Below, piece after piece: positions 49,753 through 63,215 of a stretch of DNA of 64,000 nt. Source of the DNA: Dromaius novaehollandiae. Its lineage: Eukaryota; Chordata; Aves; Casuariiformes; Dromaiidae. Location: the NCBI RefSeq assembly GCF_036370855.1, contig NC_088099.1, forward strand, positions 154,350,517-154,414,516. The letters are read 5' to 3'. The stretch's first letter is position 1, and each line of letters begins with the position of its first letter. A program made the translations under genes and the position numbers. Under the pieces are notes generated by a model that worked only from the letters and a program-made list of their open reading frames with translations, was not told where the DNA came from and did not search any database.

Positions 49753-52700
49753 TGCTGTTCTTGGATTTTTTAGAGAAAGCAAACAAGATTCAGCTTCTGT
49801 TCCAAATAATTGTTGCAAATAATCTACCTTGCAACACAGCTTTGAAATCATTTTGAAGATAAGCATGATGCAAAAAGTTTTTCATAACTCAGATCAGCTA
49901 GAAAAGAAAAAAAAAAAACCCACACACTGCGACCAGTGCAAATGACCAAGTATTATCCTGAGAAGGACACCCCTATGTGACTTGTATGCTAGGGTCTATA
50001 AATCAATATCTGCTTACACCACCTTGTCCATGAATAGCAGCTTGCAAGAATCTCAAGCAACAGTATTTAAAGATATATACTTGACTAAACTCTCATAGCG
50101 AGCTCAAATTTGATTCTCCCTTTAATGAGAAACACAACAGCTGCTCAGCCTGTCTGCATGATTTGACAAATAAGTCTAAGATTGTGGTACAGATAAGACT
50201 TTGCTCAAGCCTATTTCTGATTTATTGTAGCTAACGCAATAGCTAGACATTTTGCTAAGAGAGAAACAAGCCAATTCAATCAGCTTCTGATAAAAATAAA
50301 CTCTCCTTTGTGTTAACAGACAAGCCGTAAATAAACCAAGAACAAAAAAGGTATTGTTTCATGTTAAACTTAATACACTACAAATTGCTGCTGAACCTCC
50401 TCCTCCAGCTACGTGAGCTGCATCGACATGTTGGATTTGTTTTCCAGCGGATCAACAAACTCATCTGACTCACTCGGCAGTCACACAATCGCAATCGCTC
50501 GATCCTACGCAAGGGAGGAGGCAGGAACAGGCAGCCAAGCACAGAGGGGACCAGGAGGGACCCCTCCCGTCCCTTGCCTGCTAGATTAGATTACATGTAT
50601 TATGAGAGTTCACCTGCAGACAACAAATCATTCCTTCTAGAATAAACAATATTGTAACTAGAAACACCCAATCAATTTTTTTTTTGTTATACATCACTCA
50701 AAATACCTGCCCTACTAAAATAACAAAGAAGGGATAAACTACGTTACGGTTAATTTACCATTCTTGAAAACATCCAACTTAATCAATACGCTACTGCTTC
50801 CAGGCCACAATATAAATGCCTCTGTTACCTAAGATTTGCTTTGCCAGGGAGTGAGCTCTGAATGACAGATGCTTGAATTACAAAACAGCCAAGAGACTGC
50901 TGTAAGAACATATTTAAATTAAACTCTGCCTACAAAGGTCTCCCTGTAACAATAGTCATTTGCTTCAAAAATGGCAGTGCTATAAAATGGTCTGTTCTTC
51001 TAGTAATTTGCACCCTAACAAGAACTATACCTGACTAGGGGAATCCTTAAAACTGAATTAACAGTTATGCATACTACTTTCACAAGAAAGAAATTTAAAT
51101 AGCATAAAAATTATTTAAAGTGACCCAGAAGTCATAGGATTTAAACAACAACAACAAAAAATACATACGTATATCCTTACTTTGTTTTTCACGTACCAGG
51201 AATTGAAAAAGACTGCAAAACACTCAAAGCAAAAGCCCTGTGACATTAACTAGAAACTATAATTCACTACAGTTGAGAATGTGAAGGAGGGCAAATCTCT
51301 ATTCAGGCTGCCCTATAGAAGGATACAGGATTTATGCAGTGAGTGATTAAAAAGGAGCTTCAGAATTTTGAGAGAATAAATCTCTTAAAAAAAAAAAAAA
51401 AGTCTTCAGCTATGTTAAGACTGCACAGAATGCACTGTAATGATAATGCAAAATTACCAATAAAGTTGGAAATAGAAAAGCTTAAAGGTCTACTAGCTGC
51501 TCAGAGTTACAATCATGGATTTGAATATTTTTAATAAAGTTATAAATAGGAAAGAGTTCCTCTGAAAAGTTATATAGCCAAATAAAATTACAGGACTTCA
51601 AAATGTTGTCATATTTTGCTTAAAGTCATTCTGCATTCTCCTCCCCACCCCCAAGCGGATTCAAAAAAATTTTTTTTCTAGTTTTTTGGTGCTGTCAGCA
51701 GGTCAAGTAGGATCACCCTATGATCAGTTAAGATCTGCATGAAAATAAGTCAACAAAGAAACCATCAAAGAAAATTTCTTCCCCTCTGTAGAATCCTATA
51801 CAGACAAGAAGAATCAAAGGCTGCAATTCAGACTCCGATGGTGAATTACATTTCATGTGTTATTGCAGATTTCTATTCTTAGGAGACTGGTAAAATAGCT
51901 AAACAATTAAGAGGACTGGAGCACATGTAATTCTGCAGCAAACGCAAGATCAAGGTCCCAGATTGAGTTTGATAGCTTCAAATTAGATCATAGCAGCATG
52001 AGTTTTCCCATAGCACCAGCTAACACCTCTACTCCTTTCTAAAGCAGTGATATCTTCAAGCATCTTCCTACTGAATGAACACTACTTCACCAGCTTATGC
52101 TTTATTCCAACACGCCAAACCACCTTTTCCCTATTTCTCAAAACATCTCAATTCCCTCTCTAAATAGATTACTGACAAAAAAATAGCAAGTATATCTTAC
52201 TCTTCTTTCCAGTCTGCCTTCCTCTCAGTAGCACTCCTTCCCTCCTCTCCCACTCAATCACACTGTTGCTCATCTACTCCTTCGACACCTCAGGATGGGA
52301 CTCCTAGGGCAGGCTATCTCCTGGCTTTTAAAGTCTACTCATTTGCTCCCTTATTAGTCTCGTTAGCTTTGACGCTCCCCATTCGTGAATGTCCTTTGAC
52401 AGCATCTCCAAGGCCAATTTTGGAGGAAACATTCTTTTGTTTGAACAGAGCTCATTACACTGGATACTGGTAAGGCTGACGAGGAAACAAAGAGTAGAAG
52501 ATTTTTAAAAGCTGTTTCTGTATATCTTTTTTAAAAACAAAACAAAATCACACGCATCGAATCTTCTCCATCTCACCAGAACATTTAATGCAACTATTGT
52601 TTAAAATGTGCTTAGATAAAACACCCAGAAAGTTTTAGCAAAAATTAAACTGTATCCGCTAAAGCACAGAAAAAAATTGATTAAAGGGCAGACTCTTATT

Positions 52701-55700
52701 TGAAGACATATGGTGTTATATGAAAGTTTTGTTATACATTAAGAAATAGTTCCTGCCTCTAGTAAACTCTTACCTTACCCTCTCCTCGCCTGCATGTTTC
52801 TGTGAGCATGTAACATCATATTTATGCCTTCTAAACTTTGAAGAAACAATCATGTCCTTCAGTAATACTCTGAACATTTCACAGGTTACTTATACACTGT
52901 GATAAATATTTGCTTTTACTTGTTTAACATTCGTTGCTTAATTCCATTCAGTGATAAGCTTTTATTATGATCATCAGATCATAGGTACTCACTTTCTGAC
53001 TCTGGGATAACATTGCAGTCAAGAGCTTCCCTGACACCAAATTAGCTACACTGGTTAAGCTTCTCTCCCTCATCAGTGAAGAATGAGCCCACGGAGATGG
53101 GTCTCAATAGGATAAATTTGGCCTTAGAGATACTATCAAAGTTCATTCACAAATAACTACTCCATCCCTTTCTTCTCCTCTGTAAACTTTCCCTCTGTCT
53201 TACACTGCTTATTACTCCCATGGCAGCTAAAGCTACCACAGACACCCAAAGACTAAAAGTAATGAAAAAACCTCCATGTCACTTCAATGTAATTTAAGAA
53301 AGCCCAAAAAAGGAGCCTATATTATACAGGGTACCTTCAGTCTATAGAGTAAACACTGAGAGTTCAATTACACAAAATAATTGAAAATCTGAACTTTTTC
53401 AATATTAGTCATAGTTGACTTATATGAATTACATGGAAAAAACTTCAGTCATTAATTAGTTATTCCTACAAAAACAGTATGCTAAAATACTTCTAAAGAA
53501 TGTACTCCCCCCTCCCTTCAATACCAAAGAAAGAACTACAAATTTTGTTTACTTTGGAATGACTTAGAACCTCATTGCTATAGCACTGTCCACTGTCTTC
53601 TAACGGCCATGAAGTATCACTTTTTTCAGTAACAGATTATACAATCTATTAGCAGTTCAGCTATTTTTCTTCCCTTTTCAACTTCCATGAATGCCATCCA
53701 GCTTTAGTAATTTACTGCAATTTACTTTCTTACTTGTAGCTTTCATATCAAATCAAGTATTCCTGTAAAAACGCAGGAAAAAAAAATCAAAACTCAAATA
53801 TTGAGACTCTTTTGTATCTGTTCACATCTCTTTCTCCAGTTGGTTTCACAATGACATAGTTAAACAACCTGGACAAAATTTTTAAAAAGGCTGTGTTTGT
53901 GTTGGGGGACATTATTTACATGTCCGGTTTTCAGATAAATTATCTGTTTAAAATAAAATCTGTCCTGAAAGATCAGAATACTAAGTATTGTATGCCAAAA
54001 AACCACACCACCATCTGATGGCTCTCCAGACATATTTATCTAGTCATTAAATTCATATGTATCCTGAAGTAACAATATTTTGTATAAACAGCTCTCTTGC
54101 TTAAGAAAAATAGTCTGGTTTTGCTGAGTAGAAGCAAACATCTTTCACCGTATGTGAACAGATCACCCTCACTATCATCTATACAGTCCACTAAGTTATT
54201 TTAATCTCTACATTAGATGTGTTTATCATGAAATATAGTGTACTGTGATGCAGCACATATCGAGCAAATATTTTCAATAATTTTTAAAAGCACAATGGAC
54301 GTTCCATTGAAAGAGTCTGGGAACTGGGTGTGGGGGGTTATACTTAGGTATATACACATATATGTAATGCTTAAAATGAAAAAATCCACAGTACTTCCTT
54401 CATTTTTAGAAAAGCGGGATATTAAAAGAAATCCATGGTTTAATATGAAGGGACAGGATTAGTCAACGAAAGCACCAAAAATCATCCTTTTTAATGGAAG
54501 ATACAAACTGAAAATGGCAATGACTAGTAAAAAAAGAAATCACCAAGTGTTCTAGACTAGATGCCCATGTTTTGACCTTTTAGTGTTTACACAACTGAAG
54601 AATTGAAAAATCAGATTAGAGGGCACAAGTTGAAAGATTACTATCCTCTTCTCACCCCAAGCACAGATTATTAACAATTTATGGCGAAAAGCATTCATTG
54701 CTGCCAGATATTCAGCAATTGTGTTATGATAAGCCACAGAAAAGTCTACATGAAAAATCCTACCTGTGTTTTTGGGCATGGCTTAACATCTATTAGGTTT
54801 CTATGCAAAAGTTCTCTCTTTACATAGGTTAGCAGCAGGCGTTATTTTAAAGAACTGCACTCTTTCCTCAGCGTCAAAAACTTGCAGGTCCACAGCGTCT
54901 CCACTGGACGTAAAACAACTATTTAGCATGTAGTCCATAAAAACGCATTTGAGAAGTCTGATGCATTGAATCAAATACTTCAATTTTTGCAAACTAGGAA
55001 ATTAACTTCCCTATTTTAGCCTTTATGTTTATGAAAACAGACCATGCTCAAAGATCAATACTTTGCCTTAAAGCCTCCAGTTCCCACCATTATTTCCCTC
55101 CCAGTAAGCTCAAATTACAACTCACACCACAGTAAATGCATTATTCCTTAACATATAAATTCTCTTCTTCTCTTTTCATGTCTTATTGTTCAGATCTCTC
55201 TTTGCCAATTAAATCTCTGTATTTCTTTCTACTGTCCCCACTTTGCCTGTTTACTTTCCAGGCATACTCTAATGTAGATCTCACCGAGTAAATATGAAAG
55301 TAGTGAACTATCATGTTCTGCATTTCTCCTAAGCATTGCTCTTCAGTATGTTTTGTCAGTCCTGCTTGGTCTTTCTATTCATTGCTGGGCACCTGGACTA
55401 ATACTTCTAAAATTGACTCCAAAAGCCTACTAAAGACATTCTTTCCCCTGAGATGAACAGATAAACATTACCTAGTACCCCATTTTACACTTGAAATTAT
55501 TACCTTAGTTGGTCTGTTCAAGTCCAGTACATACCTGTTTGGCACACCTCTATTATTCAGCAGGATGGACTTGCAGTGATACTATTCGACTGCTCTGATA
55601 TCAAATAAATACCACTTACTTTCAAGTCTTCAAAATACAACTTTCTTGCATTCATAACGTAAAAATGAATTATCATCAACATAAACAAGAACATCTACTT

Positions 55701-58046
55701 TTAACAGTGATGCTTATTAATAAACTATAATATAGTTGAAGTATAAATTAATAAAATTTAATCTTCACATCCGTATTGAGACACAGTAAGCATACCAGTG
55801 TCTTACTCTTCTTGGGAGTAAAAACTAATTAACTTCCACAGAAAGTAGCCAGTTCAGTAAAATATATACAACTCCTCCAGGGCTGAAATATTAAATACTG
55901 AAAACTTCATTTCCAGCCCAGTGTGAAGGGAAACAGCAAATATTTGTTTCAAATGGGTCAGCTGGATTGTCTTCTGTAAAGACAGTAAAACTGCCTACCA
56001 AAAGGTAAGTTTTTGGGGGGCATTATTATTTTGTACTCCCTCTGAACAGAACGGCAAAGCAAATAAATCTGTCCTTCAAAAGAGCCGTCTAAGTTATTAA
56101 AAAACTGTTTTTGCAGTTTTTGGTTTTATACAATTATTTTTAAAACATGTAGAAAAGCCTGTGGGAGCTATAAATCCAGGCCTTACAATCTCGCATGATG
56201 CCCCTTTGAATGAAGGGAACAACATGCTCTTTTGCCAAGTTCCACAGGAACTTGCTGTCCAGGCCCGCAACAAAGCAGCACCCTGCTCCTAGATAAGAAA
56301 TTAATAGATTTGTAGCATCTGAAGCAGCAATCTTTAACTCAGCACGATACTCTCAGGCATCAAATTTAATAAAATGACCCCAATAAAAGTTAATCAGAAG
56401 TGTTTAAATGTATTGGCAATAAAACAAATTTTACGGCCAGCAGAGTCAGTTATCTTCTGCGTGACAAATTAACTGAGCACTGAAAATGGGCAACGCGTGA
56501 GTACCATTTCAACAACGAGAAATGCCTGCGAGTCAGTCGGGAGACAAACCCCAAGCAGAAGTGGCATATAAAGGAATAAAAATCCCTTAACACCATACCT
56601 TTTGTACCACAGAGAAGACCAAAAAAAAAGTATTTGTTTTTCTTGAAATGAACAAAATCACAACCGTACTGAGGCTACAGCAACAGGTGGTATTCCAGTA
56701 CTGCCTGCTCTTTACTTACATCCTCAATGCAGAACAAGTATTAATAAACACTAGAAGAAAACGGCTATGGTCAAAAGGTTTGCAGGCACACTTACAAGAC
56801 AATGGATTAATTCTGCTCAGTTATACCTCATGCAAACTTGAGCCCTTACCAGTATAAACCTGTGGAACTATAACATACCGCAGGTAACCCTCATTAACCT
56901 ACTGGAGTAGGATGGTCAGCTAGAGCGAGCTGGTTAATACCGCAGGTATGCCATATTTTACAGGTGTAAAAGCATCATTTTAAAAACAGCATCAGCAATG
57001 CATCTAGCTCAAAATCACTCAACTTGTTATTTTTTCTGAAATTAAAACTGGTACGTTTCCTCTGGAAATGACATATTACCTTTCCAATAATAACAGTCAT
57101 CACTGTTCGAGCTAAAGAGTTTCTAAAATTGTCTCTATTAACAATGACAAGCTTTGTAAATTTTTTTTTTAATTTCTCTTAAAGAAACTATTTAAATTAT
57201 GTCAGGCTCTAGTTGCTCTTATTTAAAGGAGGAAATTCTGTATAACTGCTTGCTAAATGTTATGCAGATCAGGAAAGTAGCACAATTAAGCAGTAGGTTT
57301 GGGATAAAAGTATATGTAAGTTACAAAAAACTTTGTCTATCTTGAATATTTGACCTTTTGATTTTGCTTTGCAGCGTGAGCTGTGTTATTGCCTATTAAG
57401 AAGCAGAAGAGAAAACTTTCTCTTGTGAGGCAACAGCAGCTGAAGTGAAAGATTAAAACCAAGTATCAGTCTTGTCAAGTGCACAGCATCTTAAGGGAAA
57501 GTCCCGCTTACTTTTTTCTTTTCCTTCTCCGACGCCAAAGGTCAAAAATGTGTTTTGCTTATTGTTCGAGCACATGGCTCATCCCAACTTTCTTTCATCA
57601 CCTCTCATCCTCCAGTTTCTTAAAAACACAAGAAAGTCACTACTAACAAGGGCTTGTACACATAATAAAGAAATCACATTTCATGAATTGGGGAGGGAGA
57701 GGGGGAAAGAGTTCAGAGCCCATTTTTATCTAGACTGTGTAGTTCAAACTAAATATAAACTGTCATGTTTCCAAACATTTTTGAAGCACTTTTCTATCTT
57801 ATGAATTACTACTGTCAGTCACCTTTCTAAAGATAGCATTTTATATATACTACAAAGGATGCAGTCTGTAGCACTGTTTCCCTAAAAGATACATTTAATT
57901 TTCATATTCCAACACCTCTTCAGTTGAATATGCAATACATCCTTTTTTTGGCACATACTAACTTGCACTTACGGCTGACTTTACAACCAGTGTAGACAAG
58001 GAGGAATTTTAAATAAAGATGGTTAAAGCAACTAAACATAGTTCTG

Positions 58047-58093
58047 ATTGGTTTATTCCGAACATGGAAAAGACCAATTAGGAATAAACCAAT
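58047..58093. repeat. Inverted repeat: 13-bp perfect arms, 21-nt loop
   Basis: ATTGGTTTATTCC at 58047-58059 is the exact reverse complement of GGAATAAACCAAT at 58081-58093. Both arms carry CCAAT/ATTGG boxes. Confidence 0.9.
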
Positions 58094-58604
58094 AGTAAAA
58101 GTTTTCTTTCACACCACAAAAAGGTGAATTCACACACTAACATAGCAAAGTTACGTAAGACCTAACAGAGACCAAAGACATGCCTTAACGTGAGCACAAC
58201 TAGTTAGCACAGACTTAGATCCAGATCACTGGATCACCAGCAATACACATACTCAGTGATCGAGTATGGTTCACACACACACTCAGTAATTGAGGATGGT
58301 ACATCAGGCACTACAGCTTTACTATTTTATAATTTCTCAAAGTGGCAAGAAAACGGGGAGCATATGGGGAGGCTTTAAGCCACAGCTTAAAGCTACAGCT
58401 GCCACTTGTAAGACTGTAGTTCAAAGGACCACAGGGAAAAAAAATGCAGAAAAGTAACTGACAAAATTGAAGAGCAGGAAGAGTAAGGAAAAATGACAAT
58501 AAGTTATTGCCTTTCGTGCAGGGAAATTAAATGTTGCAATGTTAGACATTTCAAAATTAGCCAGAGAGCAAAACTTCACACATTTCTCCCACAACTAAAC
58601 AGGC

Positions 58605-58765
58605 ATCCCAAAGAAGTTAACTTAAATTCTTCTATGCATCAGTTTAACTGTAAACTAGTGATAGTTTACCTCACAGAGAGGTTATGAGGCAATTAACTGA
58701 TCATAAAGTGTGCCAAGATCCTCAAATGAAAGGTGCTATGCAAGTGCAGGGTATTAATCTCACAC
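58605..58765 (+). repeat. MIR/CORE-SINE-like relic with conserved 3' tail
   Basis: GAAGTTAACTTAAATTCTTC, then TATGCATCAGTTTAACTGTA, then TTTACCTCACAGAGAGGTTA follow the MIR 3' half. The tail AGATCCTCAAATGAAAGGTG CTATGCAAGTGC matches the widespread AGATCCTNGGATGAAAGGCGCTATATAAGTGC ending of amniote SINEs. Confidence 0.65.
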
Positions 58766-60425
58766 TCTAGGTACAAATCATTCTCTTATCCCACCTTACA
58801 CCAAGTGTTGGCAGCTTTACAACCATTTAAACTCTCTACTACACACATTGGCAAGGTTCCGCGCAGCAGACATCTTAGACACAGTGCACTTTTGTGGTTC
58901 AGCTACCTATGCTTTCCCGCATAAAACAGGGCATTTGGTTCAAGACATCTGCAGCTTCAGGTAAAATGCCCAAATACGCAGCCCATAAGTTGCACGCAGA
59001 CATCAAGTTTTTTGGCTGCGGTACTATGAGGTCCATGAAACTTCTGTCAGCTGCATGCAACAGATATCCTGCCAGATACTATCTAACTTGCATAGAAGCA
59101 CTAATGTGTGGGAAAAGGAGCAAAAAGATGATTAGCTGTCTTTGCAAATGTAACTTTTAACTGCATACTTTAAGACATACATTGGGTCTATAACCAGTTT
59201 TAGCACTTACTCTTCATTTTTCATAACACTGTTTAAATAAATACATTATAGAAAGATTTCCCTCTAAATTAATAAGACCACCCTAAGTTTGTAGCAGCCA
59301 AGAGCATAAACACTGGAAAAATCAGCTGTGATTCAGTGACATGAATCCATCAGAACTGGCAAAAGGGAGAGTACCGTAAAGAGACAGAGCTAGTATATTT
59401 TACTTTTATCAACCCAGTCTACAGGTCAGAGTACCAAGTAAAGAAAAGGTTTCAAAGCAGGAAGTGCAGGAGATAAAAGCAGCAGTGCAAGCAAGGGCAG
59501 ATCTGCTCAACATTAAGAGGACGAGCTGGAGGAGAGAAAGAGAAAGATCAAGCAGTGAGAAGAAAATAGTGGTAAATCAACTATTACCCTAATGCTGTAT
59601 TTTGGGCGGGAGATGGGAGAAACGTTAGAAAGAGGGGATAGTAAAAATGAAGTCACCAGAAAGTGATATTGCATGCAAGACACAAGAAAAAGCAAAATGC
59701 TTCAAGAAATTAAAGAAAATACAGCATTTTACAAGGTTCCACAAACTGGAAGAACAGCAACTCCAGAGTCTGTACGTGTGGATGACATGATGACAACAAA
59801 GCCCATTCAAAGACAGCCTGATGGGACACTAAGAAGGAAATGCAAAACAAACTATAGTGATGATCAAACTTACACAACACTGTCTAAATACCTAAGTTTT
59901 GCATCCGCTCTAATTTCTACTTATGATATAGTTCTATAAACTAAGCCACTTTTTCTTCCAGCAGTTCAGAAGTGCTTTGCATTTCCCTGGGCTTGAAACT
60001 GTGGTCCATTTCCATTCTTTTCTTCCAAGTCTCTTCTGAATATTTGCCCTTTTCACTGAGCCAACAGCAATAGCATTTTATAGATGTTCAGTGAGCTATA
60101 CACCTTTGTGCTATACAGAGACAAAAAGAAACACCTTATTTACAGAAGTCCTTATTGGAGAAAAAAGTATTCTGAGAAGAAAAATACCAACTGCACTTTT
60201 GAGTATGTAATGCTTTTTTAATTAAAAGACTGTTGGAGTATTCAAACACACCAGATCTATTACATTACTCATGTCAGGATTAATTCTATTCCTATATAAC
60301 AAAAATCTTTTTTTTAAATCTTTGAAGACTTTGAATAGATTTATAGACAAAATACATTTAATAGTAGGAAATACATTTAGTGAAAACTTGAGTTATCTAG
60401 CCATGTCTGCAACTGTCTTAACATT

Positions 60426-60441
60426 CCCCCCCCCCCCCCCC
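60426..60441 (+). repeat. Poly(C) tract, 16 bp
   Basis: 16 consecutive cytosines. Confidence 0.9.
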
Positions 60442-61650
60442 TTGGTTCAGGAGGTCAAATGTTTTCAAAGGAAGGCTGCTAATTCTCGACTATTTTAGTT
60501 GTTCCCTGATAAAGCCTTTCTGGGTTTTGATGATCTTTCATGAGAGTGGAAGTTTTACTGCTTTATTCTTGTAACGGTTTCTTGTAATTTTGAAAAATAT
60601 GAATGGGCCTCATCTGAGCCAAATACCTGCAAGACCCTACTAGGAAATGAAAACAAAATAGTCTACCTGAGCTGAAGGCTCAAAGTTTAGCAGCAAGCTT
60701 CCTAACAATGGCTTATACGAAGTGTGCTGTTTAAAAGTAACAACTACTACTATTTTTATTCAGGTTGACAATAAACAAATCATTTAATGAACTCCTAACC
60801 TAAGCTAAACACACACATCTGGTGGAAAGACTTAAAATAAAAAAACAGGGACACAAACTTCCACAATATTCTATCTGGTTTAAAATGCAGAGAACAGTTA
60901 GCAGGGTAGGGGTGTGTGTATTGGTATTCTGCTTCAGCATTTGAACATAAAAATTGATCCCTACTCTTTGCTTTATTTGGTCAATAATTTGTTAACAGTA
61001 GACCTAGCATCATGTCTTAAAACTGATCCAGAGAAAAACACAGTCATTGCATAAGATATTTGTAGAGCTCTTAAGTACATGGGCTAGGTCTAGATAACCA
61101 TAGTCAATAACAGATCTACTCCTGTGGAGATATTGTTTTATTATTATAAAATTATACGTTTTAGAGTTCAATTCTACACAGCTCCGGGCACTGCTACACA
61201 CCTCTCAGGGTAAGTCTCAAGCTCACTGCGCTGGCAGAACTGCCCGCTCAGGCCCGTGAAACACCACTAATTATAACTGAACCGGAGACCTTGCTCAGCA
61301 CAGAAGCACAACTGGCAGGAGTTACAGGATTTAGGTCCGCATGTGTCAGTGCCACATCTTCTGTGGACACAAATTTAGAGAGATCTGCTTGAGTTTTGAG
61401 GCGAATTAAAGAACAGTAGCACAAGGAAGACACACAGTGCTGAGAATTTTCAAAGAAAGGAGATACCTGAAATAAATAAGAATGATAAATGCACTACATG
61501 CATACATGATTTGGAAATACAGGCCTACTGCTATTTCAACCATGTTTAGCACTCCTTTGAATCTAAGAAATCATAAAATAAAAATAACTAAAAATTTGCT
61601 TTATCAAAATCATTTGTTCTGAAAGAAAAAATGTGAATTAATGAAAGTTA

Positions 61651-61700
61651 CCTGCATATATTTAACAAGCACTTAATGAACCTGCATATATTTAATGAAC
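61651..61700. repeat. 30-bp partial tandem duplication
   Basis: CCTGCATATATTTAA starts at 61651 and again at 61681. The second copy is partial, diverging after about 15 bases. Confidence 0.7.
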
Positions 61701-63099
61701 ATTCACTTTTAAGATGATGAAGAAAAATTAGATTTTACAGGAAAAATATCTGGCTTTAACTTTTGTATGCAAATTAACCAGAAGCAGAAAATAAAAACAA
61801 AGTCTAACTTTTAAAAGGGGGGGGGGAAGATTTGCCCTATTTTTCCTCCACTAAACTACCCCCCAGGACCTCTTATCAGCTTATCATGTAGTCTATCTCA
61901 GTGACATTAGGCCATTACACTCTATTTACCCTGTTCACATCAACTACCATCTTCTGTGTCAAAAAAAGAAAACTATGTTATATAAAATTGAGTAAAATGC
62001 CAAAAAAATAAGAGTAAAACAGTATTTCTTCCCTTGTACTAGTCTCAGATACTGGAACTACAATATGTTTGATAAGCTTCCATACAAACTGATTTTTTTT
62101 ATTTCATCACCACAAATATTTTCAGTGAAATCAAACTACCTTCACATCAATTGCTGCACGAAGAGTTTCACATATGGAAGGGGAAGAAAAAAAAAATGGA
62201 AAAGACTACCACACGCGTTAATCATATTACAGACGCAGAAAAGAATAATTTGGGTACTTCATAAGTCTTTTCCAAATTCCAAATAAATAGGCAAGAGAAT
62301 CATAGAGACAGAGTTAAAAGTTATTATTTAATGTCTCCTCCCACTTCAATACAGCTAACTGTACCTATATTGCTTCTAGTAAAGGTTTGGCTGACATATC
62401 CTTAGAGGGCTCCACAAACTTCCCCTCAACCTACCATAGTGTATCGATATCCTTACAATGCTTCTCCTAATGACTCACCTAAACCTCCCCTAATGAAAAA
62501 TTAAATCCACTGTTTCTTCTTCTAGACATCTTGAATATGGAAAAAGAAAATGCTCTCTCCTTTTGCAGAAACATTTTACTTCCCGGAGACTTATCAAATG
62601 TCCCTTCACCCTCTCCACTCTAAAGAACCCCAAAACAAACAACAGAAACAAAGCAATCCCCAAATGAGAACTATGGTTACCCTTATTATTTAATAATATC
62701 TATTATTCTGATACATACTTAAAATATACACACACACGTGATTTTCAGTAGCACAATGCTAAGCATCTGACAAGCTCAGCAAGGAAAGTAGCACTGTTAG
62801 AGTCTGAATAATAAGCTTAAACATCTCCCACCAACCCAAATACACAGGTGCTATCAAGCAAGGTAGCTCCATAGATCTGCCAACCAGCAAAAGGCTCAAC
62901 AGCAATCTGGCCGTTTTGTATATAGTGAAGATTTTATTTTTTTATCTCCATAAACCTGCATCAAAATTTTCTTAAGAGAAACAATAAAGACAGCTCTTTC
63001 CCACATCCAGGTTATTAAGTTGGATCAGTTGTTATTAATCTGCTACCAAGCAGGAGCCTCTGAAGGATCTAAGCACTCTTCTTTCTGTGTCCCAGTGCC

Positions 63100-63215
63100 A
63101 CTCGCTGCTGAAGGGAAAGCCCAGGAAAGCCCCACCGAGGCCGGCTGCGCTACGGCACGGAGAGCCCGAAGCGGGAGCTGAACTGGGCGCCGCGCAGAGC
63201 CCTGCGCACGCGGCT
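63100..63215. other. Short CpG-dense patch
   Basis: About 115 bp with roughly 14 CpG dinucleotides (for example GGCCGGCTGCGCTACGGCAC and GGGCGCCGCGCAG) stand in otherwise CpG-poor DNA. The open frames on both strands (63087-63278 plus, 63043-63327 minus) resemble no protein I know, and the patch does not encode the eIF3h N-terminus. It could be a small promoter or an old repeat fragment. Confidence 0.45.

Larger units (their letters stand above)
44517..58604 (-). other. EIF3H intron 2, distal part
   Basis: About 14 kb of AT-rich intronic DNA with no recognised exon. It contains a poly(G) tract (49738-49752), a slightly CpG-rich 170 bp at 50405-50580 and a hairpin at 58047-58093. Short ORFs on both strands (for example 57472-57804 plus) look random. 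No exon 1 or 2 of EIF3H was seen. Confidence 0.6.
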
